From CAZEAC01 sp964510065 (GTDB lineage: Bacteria; Bdellovibrionota_C; UBA2361; CAIXSY01), in assembly GCA_964510065.1 (NCBI GenBank), contig CAZEAC010000019.1:3898-67897 (forward strand): a stretch of DNA of 64,000 nt. Direction: 5' to 3'. This document shows, one piece after another, positions 23,967 to 32,317 of this stretch (position 1 is the stretch's first letter; every line of letters begins with the position of its first letter). Both the position numbers and the translations under genes were made by a program. Under the pieces are notes generated by a model that saw only the letters and a list, made by a program, of their open reading frames with translations, made no database searches and was not told the DNA's origin.

Positions 23967-25172
23967 TTAATCAATCAAGATGTTCGAGTGCAGCACCGCT
24001 TGCTGCTGACGCGTAATACGATCACGAGGAAAGTACTCACGTGGCTGATTAAATTCGTCGGAGTCACGGTTCTTACGGAGCGGCGCAGGAAACATGATAT
24101 TTTCGGCCACATCTCTCTCTTCACGGCAATCTGTAACAGTCACACAGCTATTTGTGTCGGATAAAAGGTCCGAAGAAGTGACAGTGTTACCGCTATTAAG
24201 CTCAACGATATGAGTTAGACCCAAATAATGCGCCGCGAGCTGCGAGAATTCCTCTGCGGCAAGCCTCACTTCATCATTATGCTGCACGGTCGCCCCTATT
24301 CCGCCGAAATCAAAACGTCCATCTCGGCCGGTTACGCTCAGGATCGATAGCGCGACTACGCTCTTGGCAGTTGAAGTTGCCGGACCCGGCGTTGCGCCGG
24401 CAATGCCGAAAAGATCTTCACTTCTACTATCCGCAGCAACATCACTTGCCACAACGACATTAAGTGCCCCACTTCGCCGCCCGCTTATCAAGTCAGCGTA
24501 ATAGGCATTGGCGCTTCTTGGATCTGGAACTTGCGCCGGTCCACTAACGCTATACCATTTTACATCGAGCTCAAGATTTGCGCGGGCGTAAATCTGTTTC
24601 CAAATTCCAACTGCGCTTTCGAGGCCGTCACGAAGCGGCTCGGAGTCGCCTACTGGACCGACTAAAATCATGTTTACGCGGAGCACGCCAGAGGAACCGC
24701 CACCTCCCGCTCTAGTCACAAAATCAATTGTAATTCTCTGGTTGCCAAGGATTGCCCCATTTGAGGCATTTGTCCGGAGCGTAATAGTATAGTCTCCTGC
24801 GGAAAGCGGCACACCGAGAAGCGGGGCTGCAAAAGTGAGCGGTGACACCTGCGGCGTTAAGGCTCCTGTAAGAAGCTTGCTACTTGTTGGTTCAACTATT
24901 GTATTCCCGCTTGGCTCAGTAACTGACGAAAGGCTAAGAAGACCAGTGGCGGAGTGGGCAACTATTTGAAAGGAAGAAACTCCGGGTTTCACGGACAAGT
25001 TAAAGCTAGCAACCCCTGCAGAATTTGAGTCGACTTCAAACGATTCAATCTGAAGATCAAGATCTCCAAGGCTCCCTTCGTCCCCTCCCCCGCGTGCGCC
25101 ACTATCCGTACAACCAGCTAATATTACTATATAAAATGCAACAGAAAGCGCCCTTAACATCTTTTTTTCCAT
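23967..25172 (-). CDS. Lipoprotein with a degenerate metzincin-like motif
   Basis: A 401-residue lipoprotein: signal and lipobox FYIVILAGC, then a Gly-rich linker and two beta-rich domains with a GGGGSSG linker between. The C-terminal domain resembles exported metalloproteases: the region SQLAAHYLGLTHIVE parallels HExxHxLGLxH, but the first His and the catalytic Glu are Gln and Leu. The last two His remain. The Met-turn-like segment ENIMFPAPL is also present. Peptidase activity is therefore unlikely unless the alignment is wrong. An ATG at 25160 with GGA nine bases upstream is an alternative start. No neighbours suggest a partner; parS sites lie 160 bases upstream. Confidence 0.75.
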   Translation of the reverse strand: MEKKMLRALSVAFYIVILAGCTDSGARGGGDEGSLGDLDLQIESFEVDSNSAGVASFNLSVKPGVSSFQIVAHSATGLLSLSSVTEPSGNTIVEPTSSKLLTGALTPQVSPLTFAAPLLGVPLSAGDYTITLRTNASNGAILGNQRITIDFVTRAGGGGSSGVLRVNMILVGPVGDSEPLRDGLESAVGIWKQIYARANLELDVKWYSVSGPAQVPDPRSANAYYADLISGRRSGALNVVVASDVAADSRSEDLFGIAGATPGPATSTAKSVVALSILSVTGRDGRFDFGGIGATVQHNDEVRLAAEEFSQLAAHYLGLTHIVELNSGNTVTSSDLLSDTNSCVTVTDCREERDVAENIMFPAPLRKNRDSDEFNQPREYFPRDRITRQQQAVLHSNILID

Positions 25173-25323
25173 CTTTACCGCAAAATATGTTAGAAACTCG
25201 AGAGTCATTAATACTATAGGTCATCGTTCTAGTCTAACTTCGGTAGCAACTACAGAGCTCGAACAATTTTGGCGCACGTTAGATTGCGATGTAACTTAGT
25301 AAGAGCATTGCTAGTCGCAAGCC

Positions 25324-25353
25324 TTTAAAGTGTTCCACGTGGAACACTTTAAA
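25324..25353. promoter_or_regulatory. parS site 1 (ParB binding)
   Basis: The 16-bp parS TGTTCCACGTGGAACA (25331-25346) sits in a perfect 30-bp palindrome with arms TTTAAAGTGTTCCAC. It is 101 bases before the parA start. Confidence 0.95.
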
Positions 25354-25382
25354 TCTATTTGTCATGGCAGACATATGGCCGC

Positions 25383-25414
25383 ATCGAAAATGTTCCACGT
25401 GGAACATTTTCGAT
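25383..25414. promoter_or_regulatory. parS site 2 (ParB binding)
   Basis: The same 16-bp parS core (25391-25406) in a perfect 32-bp palindrome with outer arms ATCGAAAA and TTTTCGAT. It is 40 bases before parA, so ParB bound here could also repress parAB. Confidence 0.95.
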
Positions 25415-25453
25415 ACTGTTGAAAATTAAGAGGCCGTGGTACCAATATGCACA

Positions 25454-26251
25454 ATGCATACAATTGCCATAGCAAATCAGAAAGGTGGAGTAGGGAAGAC
25501 AACCTCAGCCATCAATATTAGCACTGAACTTGCGCTGCTCGGACGTAGAGTATTGCTTATCGACCTAGATCCGCAGGGCAACGCAACGAGTGGCTTATCT
25601 ATCCCATTTGCAGAGGAGGGAGCCGACCTTTACGATGTATTCTTCGGCAAGATCCAACTCGAATCAGTAATAAGAGAGAGTCAGATTGAACGGCTATACG
25701 TTGCACCAGCGTCATCGGATCTGGTGGGGATAGAGATCGAGCTTGGCAAGAAGCCGGGTAGGGAACTTATCCTTCGCTCTGAGATTGCCCTCATCAAGGA
25801 GAAGTTCGACTACGTAATCATCGATTGCCCACCATCCTCTGGCCTACTTACTCTAAACGCACTCGGCGCTGCCAACGGAGTCCTCATACCACTTCAGGCA
25901 GAGTATTACGCTCTCGAGGGCATCTCAGCGCTCACAAGAACAATTGACTTTGTAAAGCAGACATTCAACCCAGAGCTTTCAGTTCTGGGGGTCTTCGTTA
26001 CCATGTACATAGCTAGAACAAATCTTTCAATGCAGGTCGAACAGGAAGCGCGAAGCTTCTTCGGTGACATTTTTATAGGAGTGAGAGTACCAAGAAGCGT
26101 CAAAATCGCTGAGAGTCCTAGCCATGGAAAACCACTCTCGGTATACGATCCTGGGTCGCCAGGAGCTAAAGCATTTAGAGCAATAGCGATGGAGCTTGAC
26201 GTTCGTTGCAACACCGAACTCAAAACGGAGACAGCGGTCGCGAATGGATAG
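25454..26251 (+). CDS. parA: Chromosome-partitioning ATPase ParA (Soj)
   Basis: A 265-residue Walker-type ATPase, starting MHTIAIANQKGGVGKTTSAI, with the deviant Walker A (KGGVGKTT, residues 10-17), LLIDLDPQGNATSG (A' motif) and VIIDCPPSSGLLTLNAL (Walker B region). It forms nucleoid-bound gradients that move ParB-parS complexes. A GTG at 25436 with AAGAGG close upstream could add six residues (MVPICT). parS sites flank the gene on both sides and parB follows by 93 bases. Confidence 0.97.
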   Translation: MHTIAIANQKGGVGKTTSAINISTELALLGRRVLLIDLDPQGNATSGLSIPFAEEGADLYDVFFGKIQLESVIRESQIERLYVAPASSDLVGIEIELGKKPGRELILRSEIALIKEKFDYVIIDCPPSSGLLTLNALGAANGVLIPLQAEYYALEGISALTRTIDFVKQTFNPELSVLGVFVTMYIARTNLSMQVEQEARSFFGDIFIGVRVPRSVKIAESPSHGKPLSVYDPGSPGAKAFRAIAMELDVRCNTELKTETAVANG

Positions 26252-26267
26252 GCCTAATTATTTAAAC

Positions 26268-26297
26268 CTAGAAATGTTCCACGTGGAACATTTCTAG
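26268..26297. promoter_or_regulatory. parS site 3, between parA and parB
   Basis: The same parS core (26275-26290) in a perfect 30-bp palindrome with outer arms CTAGAAA and TTTCTAG. Confidence 0.95.
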
Positions 26298-26344
26298 AGA
26301 CAGCGAGGTTTAAACAAATTAAACAAACTTAACAACTTGAGAAT

Positions 26345-27295
26345 ATGGAAGCAAAGAAACCAAGACAGGCACTAGGAAGGGGACTAAGCGCACTCGTATC
26401 AGCAGCCCCTCAAATAAATAAAACAGAGGTTCCGTGGAACGCCGTGGAACATTCCAAGGGCCCCGCCGACGCCGCCAACAGCGTCAACCAAATAGAGATA
26501 GAAAGCATACGGACAAACCCCACTCAACCAAGGCAGGAATTCAACCAGGCCGAACTCGCCGAACTTTCCGAATCAATACGCACCAAAGGCGTACTCCAGC
26601 CGATTCTCGTTCGCCCTATAAAAAAGACCGACTCCGGACAAAGCTTCGAAGTAGTCGCCGGAGAGCGCCGATGGCGCGCATCAAAACTTGCCGGCCTCAG
26701 GACAATTCCAGCACTGATAAAGGAGCTTACCGATCGTGAGACATTAGAGATTGCGATAGTAGAAAACATCCAACGCGCACAACTCTCGCCGATCGAAGAA
26801 GCCCAGGCATATCAACGTTTAATAAGCGAATTTGGCTTAAGTCAGGTCGAGGTCGCCGAACGGGTCGGAAAAGAGCGTGCCACAGTGGCAAACTTTCTAA
26901 GGCTTCTAAAGCTCCCGAATGAGGTTATCGAACTCATTAAAGCCGGCTCGCTTTCAATGGGCCACGCCAAGGTTCTCTTGGGAATCAAGGAGCCGAGTGC
27001 ACAAACAAGCCTTGCACGAAAAACAATAAAAGAATCGCTGTCTGTACGTGCTCTCGAGGCAATCGTTGCACGCGTCGTCGTGCTCGATGCGGGAAAGCGC
27101 CCCGCAACTCAGCAAAGCACCGAAACCTCTGATAAAACTGCGGAACTAGCATTCCCTGCAGTCGTCGACAAAATCAGGAACATGCTCGGCACCAAGGTAC
27201 TAATCAAACACCACGCCTCCGGCCGCGGTCGAATCGAAATCGAGTATTTTTCAGAATCTGAGCTCGACCGAATTGTCGAGCAGATTTGTCGCTAA
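26345..27295 (+). CDS. parB: Chromosome-partitioning CTPase ParB (Spo0J)
   Basis: A 316-residue ParB. The N-terminal ParA-activating peptide is KKPRQALGRGLSALV. The CTP-binding ParB/Srx domain has IRTNPTQPRQEF, GVLQPILVRP and GERRWRASKLAGL (residues 106-118), followed by ENIQRAQLSPIEEAQAYQRL. The parS-reading helix-turn-helix is LSQVEVAERVGKERATVANF, and the C-terminal dimer domain ends the protein. It loads on the three parS sites nearby and spreads as a clamp. Degenerate parS-like half sites occur inside its own 5' coding part (26429-26455). Downstream is bactofilin. Confidence 0.97.
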   Translation: MEAKKPRQALGRGLSALVSAAPQINKTEVPWNAVEHSKGPADAANSVNQIEIESIRTNPTQPRQEFNQAELAELSESIRTKGVLQPILVRPIKKTDSGQSFEVVAGERRWRASKLAGLRTIPALIKELTDRETLEIAIVENIQRAQLSPIEEAQAYQRLISEFGLSQVEVAERVGKERATVANFLRLLKLPNEVIELIKAGSLSMGHAKVLLGIKEPSAQTSLARKTIKESLSVRALEAIVARVVVLDAGKRPATQQSTETSDKTAELAFPAVVDKIRNMLGTKVLIKHHASGRGRIEIEYFSESELDRIVEQICR

Positions 27296-27467
27296 GCATC
27301 CAGCATTATTTACTTTTATTGCCTCGTTACAATTGACTTCCAGAGCCCAAACAGGCTAAATCAAGCTGTCGCTAAACCGCACTCGCAGAAGCACCCAGCT
27401 GCCTCCTTTTGGCTGCCCCACTTTGCGCGCGGCTGGGCGAACAAACTCGAATTAAGAAGGAGCAAGA

Positions 27468-27944
27468 ATGTCTTTCGGAAAATCATCAAAGGACGAGACC
27501 AGCACTATCCCAAATGGCTCTACAAGTTCTGTATTAGCGCCATCAACTAAACCCGAAGCTTTTCTTGGAAAGGGATGTAAAGTTGTAGGCACTTTGACTT
27601 TCGCCGGGCCTGTTGAAATTGAAGGCACTATCGAAGGCGAGATCATCGCTCAAGACAGACTTACGATCGGCGAGACGGCTTCAATCAAAGGAAAGGTATC
27701 TGGCAGTGAGATCACCGTCAAAGGCGAGGTGCATGGTGACATCGTCGCCTCGAAGAAGCTTTCGCTAAAGCGCCCAGCTCGAATCAATGGAAATATTGCC
27801 AGCGCAATGTTGAGCGTGGAGGAGGGGGTAAGCTTCGAGGGGAAATGTTCAATGAACATTACTGGGCAGAGCGGATCCGGATTGAGCAAAGGTAGCGAGC
27901 AGCGCGGTGCGACATTAGTGTCGATCTCCGAAAAGGTTGCTTAG
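27468..27944 (+). CDS. Bactofilin cytoskeletal protein
   Basis: A 158-residue bactofilin (DUF583). After a 35-residue disordered N-tail the beta-helix core begins at AFLGKGCKVVGTLTFAGPVEIEGTIEG and runs through repeated strand motifs such as GEIIAQDRLTIGETASIKGKVSGSEITVKG (written here in parts: GEIIAQDRLTIGE, GKVSGSEITVKGEVHGDI). Bactofilins polymerise into membrane-associated filaments that organise wall enzymes or, in some delta-group bacteria, ParABS positioning. It lies directly after parB, which fits the latter. AAGGAG seven bases before ATG supports the start. Confidence 0.93.
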   Translation: MSFGKSSKDETSTIPNGSTSSVLAPSTKPEAFLGKGCKVVGTLTFAGPVEIEGTIEGEIIAQDRLTIGETASIKGKVSGSEITVKGEVHGDIVASKKLSLKRPARINGNIASAMLSVEEGVSFEGKCSMNITGQSGSGLSKGSEQRGATLVSISEKVA

Positions 27945-28061
27945 TTATTAGTTGCCTAGGTATTTGTTGGCATAAGAATTTTTACTTCCTTAGAGAGATA
28001 GGGGATAAATAAAGTGTCTGAGAATAGACGCGCTCAAGAGATCTATATTTACTAAACTATT

Positions 28062-29159
28062 ATGCCGAGCACCTACGAGAAAATTCTTCAGTTCGTCGAT
28101 CTAAAACCGATCGATGTGCCCATGATCGCAATTTGCGCAGTACTCTTTGTGCTACTTTGGAGATATCTCGCCAGAGTTCTCTTCGTACCATATCTCGAGG
28201 TCGTCGAATCGCGTGAAGCAAAAACCACAGGCGCTGTCGATACGGTTCGCGACATACGGACAAGGTGCGCGACGCTTAATCAAGAAATTGATTCACGTTT
28301 AAATGAAGCGCGCGTTACCGCAATGCAAAAGAAAATCTCCGCTCTCAACAAAGCCAAACAGGAATCAGCGAAGATAGTCGAGCGCGCACAAGCAGCAGCC
28401 GATGAACTTCTGCATAAAGCTCGGCTCGAGCAGGAACAGAACATTAAGCAGGTGCGCTCCGAACTTTTACAAAAAGTTGAAGCGCTCACCACAGAAGTCG
28501 TGCAGCGTGCTGCCCAGCCACTCCGTCCTGCGGCAACTCATAAAGTGCTTCAAGTTGCGCTCTTTTGCGGCGTTACATTCCTCCAATTTTTGGCTCCTGC
28601 ACTTTCGATTGCAGCTGAAGATCATGGTACAGGCCATGAAGCATCAGGATTCTCTTCGCTTATTCCATTTATAGTAAATTTCTCTGCCTACTGCGTCGTA
28701 CTGTTCATTTTCGTCTTAAGGCCGCAGTCAATAAAATTCTGGGCGTCTCGCGTGCGATCAATACGCGAGGCGGTAGCACGATCGACTGGCGAACTTACCA
28801 CGGCCAAAGCTGAGCTTCGAAAGGTAGAGGCTCGGCACGCTTCGCTCGGAGAGCAGATTGAAAGTCTCAGCGCAAAGGTCGCACAAGAAACTGAAAATGA
28901 AGTACTAAGGGTGCTTGAAGAAGCTCGTGACCAGGCCGAGGGAATTGCCACACAATCAAAAATGATGCTTGAGTCCGAGCGGCGCTCGCGAGAAGCGCAG
29001 CTCCGTCGCGAGGTTGCCGAGGAAGTTCTTTCGCGCGCGCGAGATAAAATTCAAAAAGACACTACACTTGAAAACGACCGTGCGAGACGCGAAGCTTCAG
29101 TAGCGGGAATGCCAGCATTAGCGCAGGAAGCGTTGGAGAAAGGTGCACTGCAGGGATAA
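28062..29159 (+). CDS. Fused ATP synthase F0 b' and b subunits (peripheral stalk)
   Basis: A 365-residue protein made of two b-type subunits in one frame. Residues 1-155 are b'-like: a membrane segment (PMIAICAVLFVLLWRYLARVL), FVPYLEVVESREAKTTGA and a long coiled coil. Residues 160-365 are b-like, as in delta-group AtpF: a signal-like segment (VLQVALFCGVTFLQFLAPAL), an acidic His/Gly stretch, a second membrane segment (IPFIVNFSAYCVVLFIFVLR), SVRSIREAVA-type contact (SRVRSIREAVARST) and a second coiled coil. These two normally are separate genes, atpX and atpF. No stop or frameshift separates them here; an internal GTG at the second half has no ribosome binding site. It leads the atp operon, 117 bases after bactofilin. 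Confidence 0.85.
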   Translation: MPSTYEKILQFVDLKPIDVPMIAICAVLFVLLWRYLARVLFVPYLEVVESREAKTTGAVDTVRDIRTRCATLNQEIDSRLNEARVTAMQKKISALNKAKQESAKIVERAQAAADELLHKARLEQEQNIKQVRSELLQKVEALTTEVVQRAAQPLRPAATHKVLQVALFCGVTFLQFLAPALSIAAEDHGTGHEASGFSSLIPFIVNFSAYCVVLFIFVLRPQSIKFWASRVRSIREAVARSTGELTTAKAELRKVEARHASLGEQIESLSAKVAQETENEVLRVLEEARDQAEGIATQSKMMLESERRSREAQLRREVAEEVLSRARDKIQKDTTLENDRARREASVAGMPALAQEALEKGALQG

Positions 29160-29180
29160 AGAGGGATTGGGAGCTAACTC

Positions 29181-29759
29181 ATGGCTAAGATAGAAGGAAA
29201 GGTTGCAAGGCGTTATGCCAGAGCGCTATTTGAGCTTACCCAGCCCGCTCGCTTTGACGCGCGTCGCGATGCGCTTGATGGACTTTCGAAAGTATGGCTT
29301 GAAAACTCTTCGCTGCGTAACACGCTCAATAACCCGGGAATCCCGCTAGCACAGCGTGAGGCAGCCCTTCGTGACATAGGCGCGAAACTTATCCCTGGGG
29401 ATTCCGAGTTTGCAAATTTTCTATCAATTTTACTTTCCGGTGGAAGGCTTCCCTGTCTTCCTCAGGTTGCAAAGCTTTATTCGGCGCTCGTAGACTCGGC
29501 GAAAAAGCTCCTTGCGCTCGAGATTTATTCGGCCTTTGACCTCCCGGCCTCTGAAAAAGAAGCACTTGAAGCAAAGATCCGTGCTCAGTTGAATCAAGGG
29601 CAGTTGAGCCAAATACAATGCGGAAACTCAGCGACATTTTCCTGGAAAGTAGATCCCGATTTGCTTGGTGGACTTTTAGTAAAGGCTGGTGACTGCGAGC
29701 TTGATAGCTCAGTGCGAAGCACCCTCGAAAAAATTCGTCAGCAGGTACTTGGAGCATAG
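29181..29759 (+). CDS. atpH: ATP synthase F1 delta subunit
   Basis: A 192-residue delta/OSCP subunit: ARRYARALFELTQPARF at the N-terminus (conserved first helix), NTLNNPGIPLAQREAAL, and the C-terminal DPDLLGGLLVKAGDCELDSSVRSTLEKIRQQVL, in parts DPDLLGGLLVKAGD and SVRSTLEKIRQQ. It ties the peripheral stalk to the alpha/beta crown. GGGAG eight bases before the ATG. It is in the operon between the b'-b fusion and atpA. Confidence 0.95.
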   Translation: MAKIEGKVARRYARALFELTQPARFDARRDALDGLSKVWLENSSLRNTLNNPGIPLAQREAALRDIGAKLIPGDSEFANFLSILLSGGRLPCLPQVAKLYSALVDSAKKLLALEIYSAFDLPASEKEALEAKIRAQLNQGQLSQIQCGNSATFSWKVDPDLLGGLLVKAGDCELDSSVRSTLEKIRQQVLGA

Positions 29760-29793
29760 TAAAGATTTTTAATAGGTAATTGAGAGATTAGTC

Positions 29794-31386
29794 ATGGCTA
29801 TCAATGCAGATGAAATAAGTCAGATTCTAAAGCAGCGTATCACACAGGCGGGGACCGCACAGGAGCTAAGTGAAACCGGTACAGTGCTCTCGGTTGGAGA
29901 CGGCGTGGCGCGCGCACATGGCCTTGCGCGGGTAGCACAGGGAGAGCTCGTTGAGTTTCAGAGCGGGGTCGCCGGCATTGCGCTTAATCTCGAAGAGGAC
30001 AATGTCGGTATCGTGTTAATGGGTGAATCGACCTTAGTGCACGAAGGCGACAGCGTGAAGCGAACCGGTCGTATCGCCGAAGTTCCGGTCGGTGAAGCGC
30101 TTATCGGCAGGGTTGTCGACGCACTTGGTAACCCCATCGATGGCCTTGGTGAGATCAAAACCACAGAAAGTCGCCGTCTTGAAATTAAGGCTCCAGGTAT
30201 CGTTAAGAGAAAATCGGTGCACGAGCCAATGCAGACCGGACTCAAGGCAATTGATTCCATGACACCGGTCGGGCGCGGCCAACGCGAACTCATCATTGGC
30301 GATAAGAAGACTGGCAAAACTGCAGTAGCCATCGATACGATCATAAATCAAAAGGGGAATGGAGTTATCTGTATCTACGTCGCAATCGGGCAAAAGCGAT
30401 CCTCGGTCGCTCAGGTCGTAGAAAAGTTGAAAGAGAATGGCGCCATGGGCCACACCATTGTAGTAGCCGCCACTGCCTCTGAACCCGCCCCGCTAGCGTA
30501 CCTCGCACCCTTTACTGGTTGTGCGATGGGCGAATATTTCATGTGGAAAGGCAAGCATGCATTGATCGTTTATGATGATCTGAGCAAGCATGCGACCGCC
30601 TACCGTAGTGTCTCCCTGCTTTTGCGCCGCCCGCCGGGCCGCGAAGCTTATCCAGGTGATGTATTTTATCTACACTCGCGACTCCTTGAGCGCGCAGCCA
30701 AACTTGACGACCCCCTTGGGGCCGGCTCATTAACTGCGCTTCCGGTCATTGAAACGCTTGAAGGCGACGTGTCGGCTTACATTCCGACCAACGTTATCTC
30801 GATCACAGACGGTCAAATATATCTAGAAGCGGACCTCTTTAATTCCGGCATACGTCCGGCGGTAAACGTCGGACTTTCGGTGTCTCGAGTCGGAGGTGCG
30901 GCGCAGATTAAAGCGATGAAGAAAGTCGCTGGAACGCTGCGCTTGGACTTAGCGCAGTACCGCGAAAAGCAGGCATTTGCACAGTTCGGATCGGATCTCG
31001 ATGCTGCAACCCGCGCGCAGTTGGCCCGCGGTGAGAGGCTCGTTGAAATTTTGAAGCAGGAACAGTACAAGCCGATGCCAGTCGAAATGCAGGTGCTTTC
31101 AATTCTTGCCGTCAACTTAGGCTTCACCGACAAGCTTCAAATTGCGCAGGTTCGACCGTTTGAAGCGGCGCTCCATGAGCACTTATTGAGTTCGCATAAG
31201 GACATTGTCGAGACGATTCGCACAAAACGCGAGATCGACAAGGAGCTCGAAAAGAAAATCTCGCAGATTATGGCTAGCTTCCTTGAGGGATTCCTTGCCG
31301 GTTCGCTCGGGACAGACGCTGGTAGTAATGGACACAAGGGTGCTGCGCCAAAAGCGAGCTCTCATACCGCGCACGCGGCAGCCTAA
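29794..31386 (+). CDS. atpA: ATP synthase F1 alpha subunit
   Basis: A 530-residue alpha subunit, slightly longer than usual owing to a C-terminal tail (GTDAGSNGHKGAAPKASSH). Seen: the N-terminal beta barrel, MQTGLKAIDSMTPVGRGQRE, the P-loop GDKKTGKTAVA (family GDRQTGKT), YDDLSKHATAYR and the arginine finger region VGLSVSRVGGAAQ. It forms the hexamer with beta and carries the non-catalytic nucleotide sites. The gene sits in the usual place between delta and gamma. Confidence 0.97.
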   Translation: MAINADEISQILKQRITQAGTAQELSETGTVLSVGDGVARAHGLARVAQGELVEFQSGVAGIALNLEEDNVGIVLMGESTLVHEGDSVKRTGRIAEVPVGEALIGRVVDALGNPIDGLGEIKTTESRRLEIKAPGIVKRKSVHEPMQTGLKAIDSMTPVGRGQRELIIGDKKTGKTAVAIDTIINQKGNGVICIYVAIGQKRSSVAQVVEKLKENGAMGHTIVVAATASEPAPLAYLAPFTGCAMGEYFMWKGKHALIVYDDLSKHATAYRSVSLLLRRPPGREAYPGDVFYLHSRLLERAAKLDDPLGAGSLTALPVIETLEGDVSAYIPTNVISITDGQIYLEADLFNSGIRPAVNVGLSVSRVGGAAQIKAMKKVAGTLRLDLAQYREKQAFAQFGSDLDAATRAQLARGERLVEILKQEQYKPMPVEMQVLSILAVNLGFTDKLQIAQVRPFEAALHEHLLSSHKDIVETIRTKREIDKELEKKISQIMASFLEGFLAGSLGTDAGSNGHKGAAPKASSHTAHAAA

Positions 31387-31397
31387 GGTAAAACAAG

Positions 31398-32294
31398 ATG
31401 GCCGGCGTAAAGGAAATCAGGATTCGTCTTAACTCGGTAAAAAACACCAAGAAGATTACCTACGCAATGAAGCTTGTCTCTGCTGCCAAGCTTAGGAAAG
31501 CGCAGGAATCGGTGCTAAACGCCAGAGTGTATAACGACGCATTAAAAAAGATGCTCGCCGAACTTTTGGCGGAAATGGGTGGCGCAAGCTTCTCCCATCC
31601 CCTCCTCGAGAGGCACTCTGAGGTGAAGAAGGTGACTGTCGTAGTTGCTGGTGGAAGCCGTGGGCTATGCGGTGGATACAACACGAACGTAAATAAGAAA
31701 GTTGAGAGCACCTACCGAGAGATCGCACAGCGTTATCCAAATGCCATAATCGACGCAATACTAGTTGGCAAGAAGCCTGCTGAGTACTTTCGTCGAGTCA
31801 AAAAAAGCTACTCAAAGTCATACGAAGAGCTGCCTGAAGATGCAAATCTGTGGCCAGACGAGGAGATCTGTAAGCAGCTCGTCGAAGCCTATACAAGTGG
31901 CGCGACCGACGAAGTGATTCTCATCTCTACGCGCTTCCGCTCGGCACTTTCAATGTCGGTCACTACTGAACAGCTTCTGCCACTTGAGGCCGACGCAAAA
32001 ACCGAAACCTCCGAGAGCGCGCCCGCCCTGGTCACCGGCGTGACACTTTTTGAGCCTAGCGTGAAAGAGGTTTGGGGAGGAATTCTTCCGCGTATCATGC
32101 GCTCGCAGATTCGCCAGGCATTCCTTGATGCCAAAGCCTCCGAACAGGGAAGCCGCATGACCGCGATGGACAATGCGACAAAAAATGCAGGCGATCTAAT
32201 TCAGGCTTTGCAGCTTAAATTCAACAAAGTACGTCAGGGCAGAATTACCGCCGAACTTCTAGATATTATCGGTGGCGCTGAAGCGTTGAATTAA
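31398..32294 (+). CDS. atpG: ATP synthase F1 gamma subunit
   Basis: A 298-residue central stalk subunit. The N-terminal helix is VKEIRIRLNSVKNTKKITYA and MKLVSAAKLRKAQ follows. VVAGGSRGLCGGYNTNV (family SDRGLCGG-like, here GSRGLCGG) and the C-terminal helix SRMTAMDNATKNAGDLIQAL are both conserved. It rotates inside the alpha/beta ring and couples proton flow to catalysis. It starts 12 bases after atpA. Confidence 0.96.
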   Translation: MAGVKEIRIRLNSVKNTKKITYAMKLVSAAKLRKAQESVLNARVYNDALKKMLAELLAEMGGASFSHPLLERHSEVKKVTVVVAGGSRGLCGGYNTNVNKKVESTYREIAQRYPNAIIDAILVGKKPAEYFRRVKKSYSKSYEELPEDANLWPDEEICKQLVEAYTSGATDEVILISTRFRSALSMSVTTEQLLPLEADAKTETSESAPALVTGVTLFEPSVKEVWGGILPRIMRSQIRQAFLDAKASEQGSRMTAMDNATKNAGDLIQALQLKFNKVRQGRITAELLDIIGGAEALN

Positions 32295-32317
32295 GTTTTC
32301 GATTTAAGGAGAAGGAT

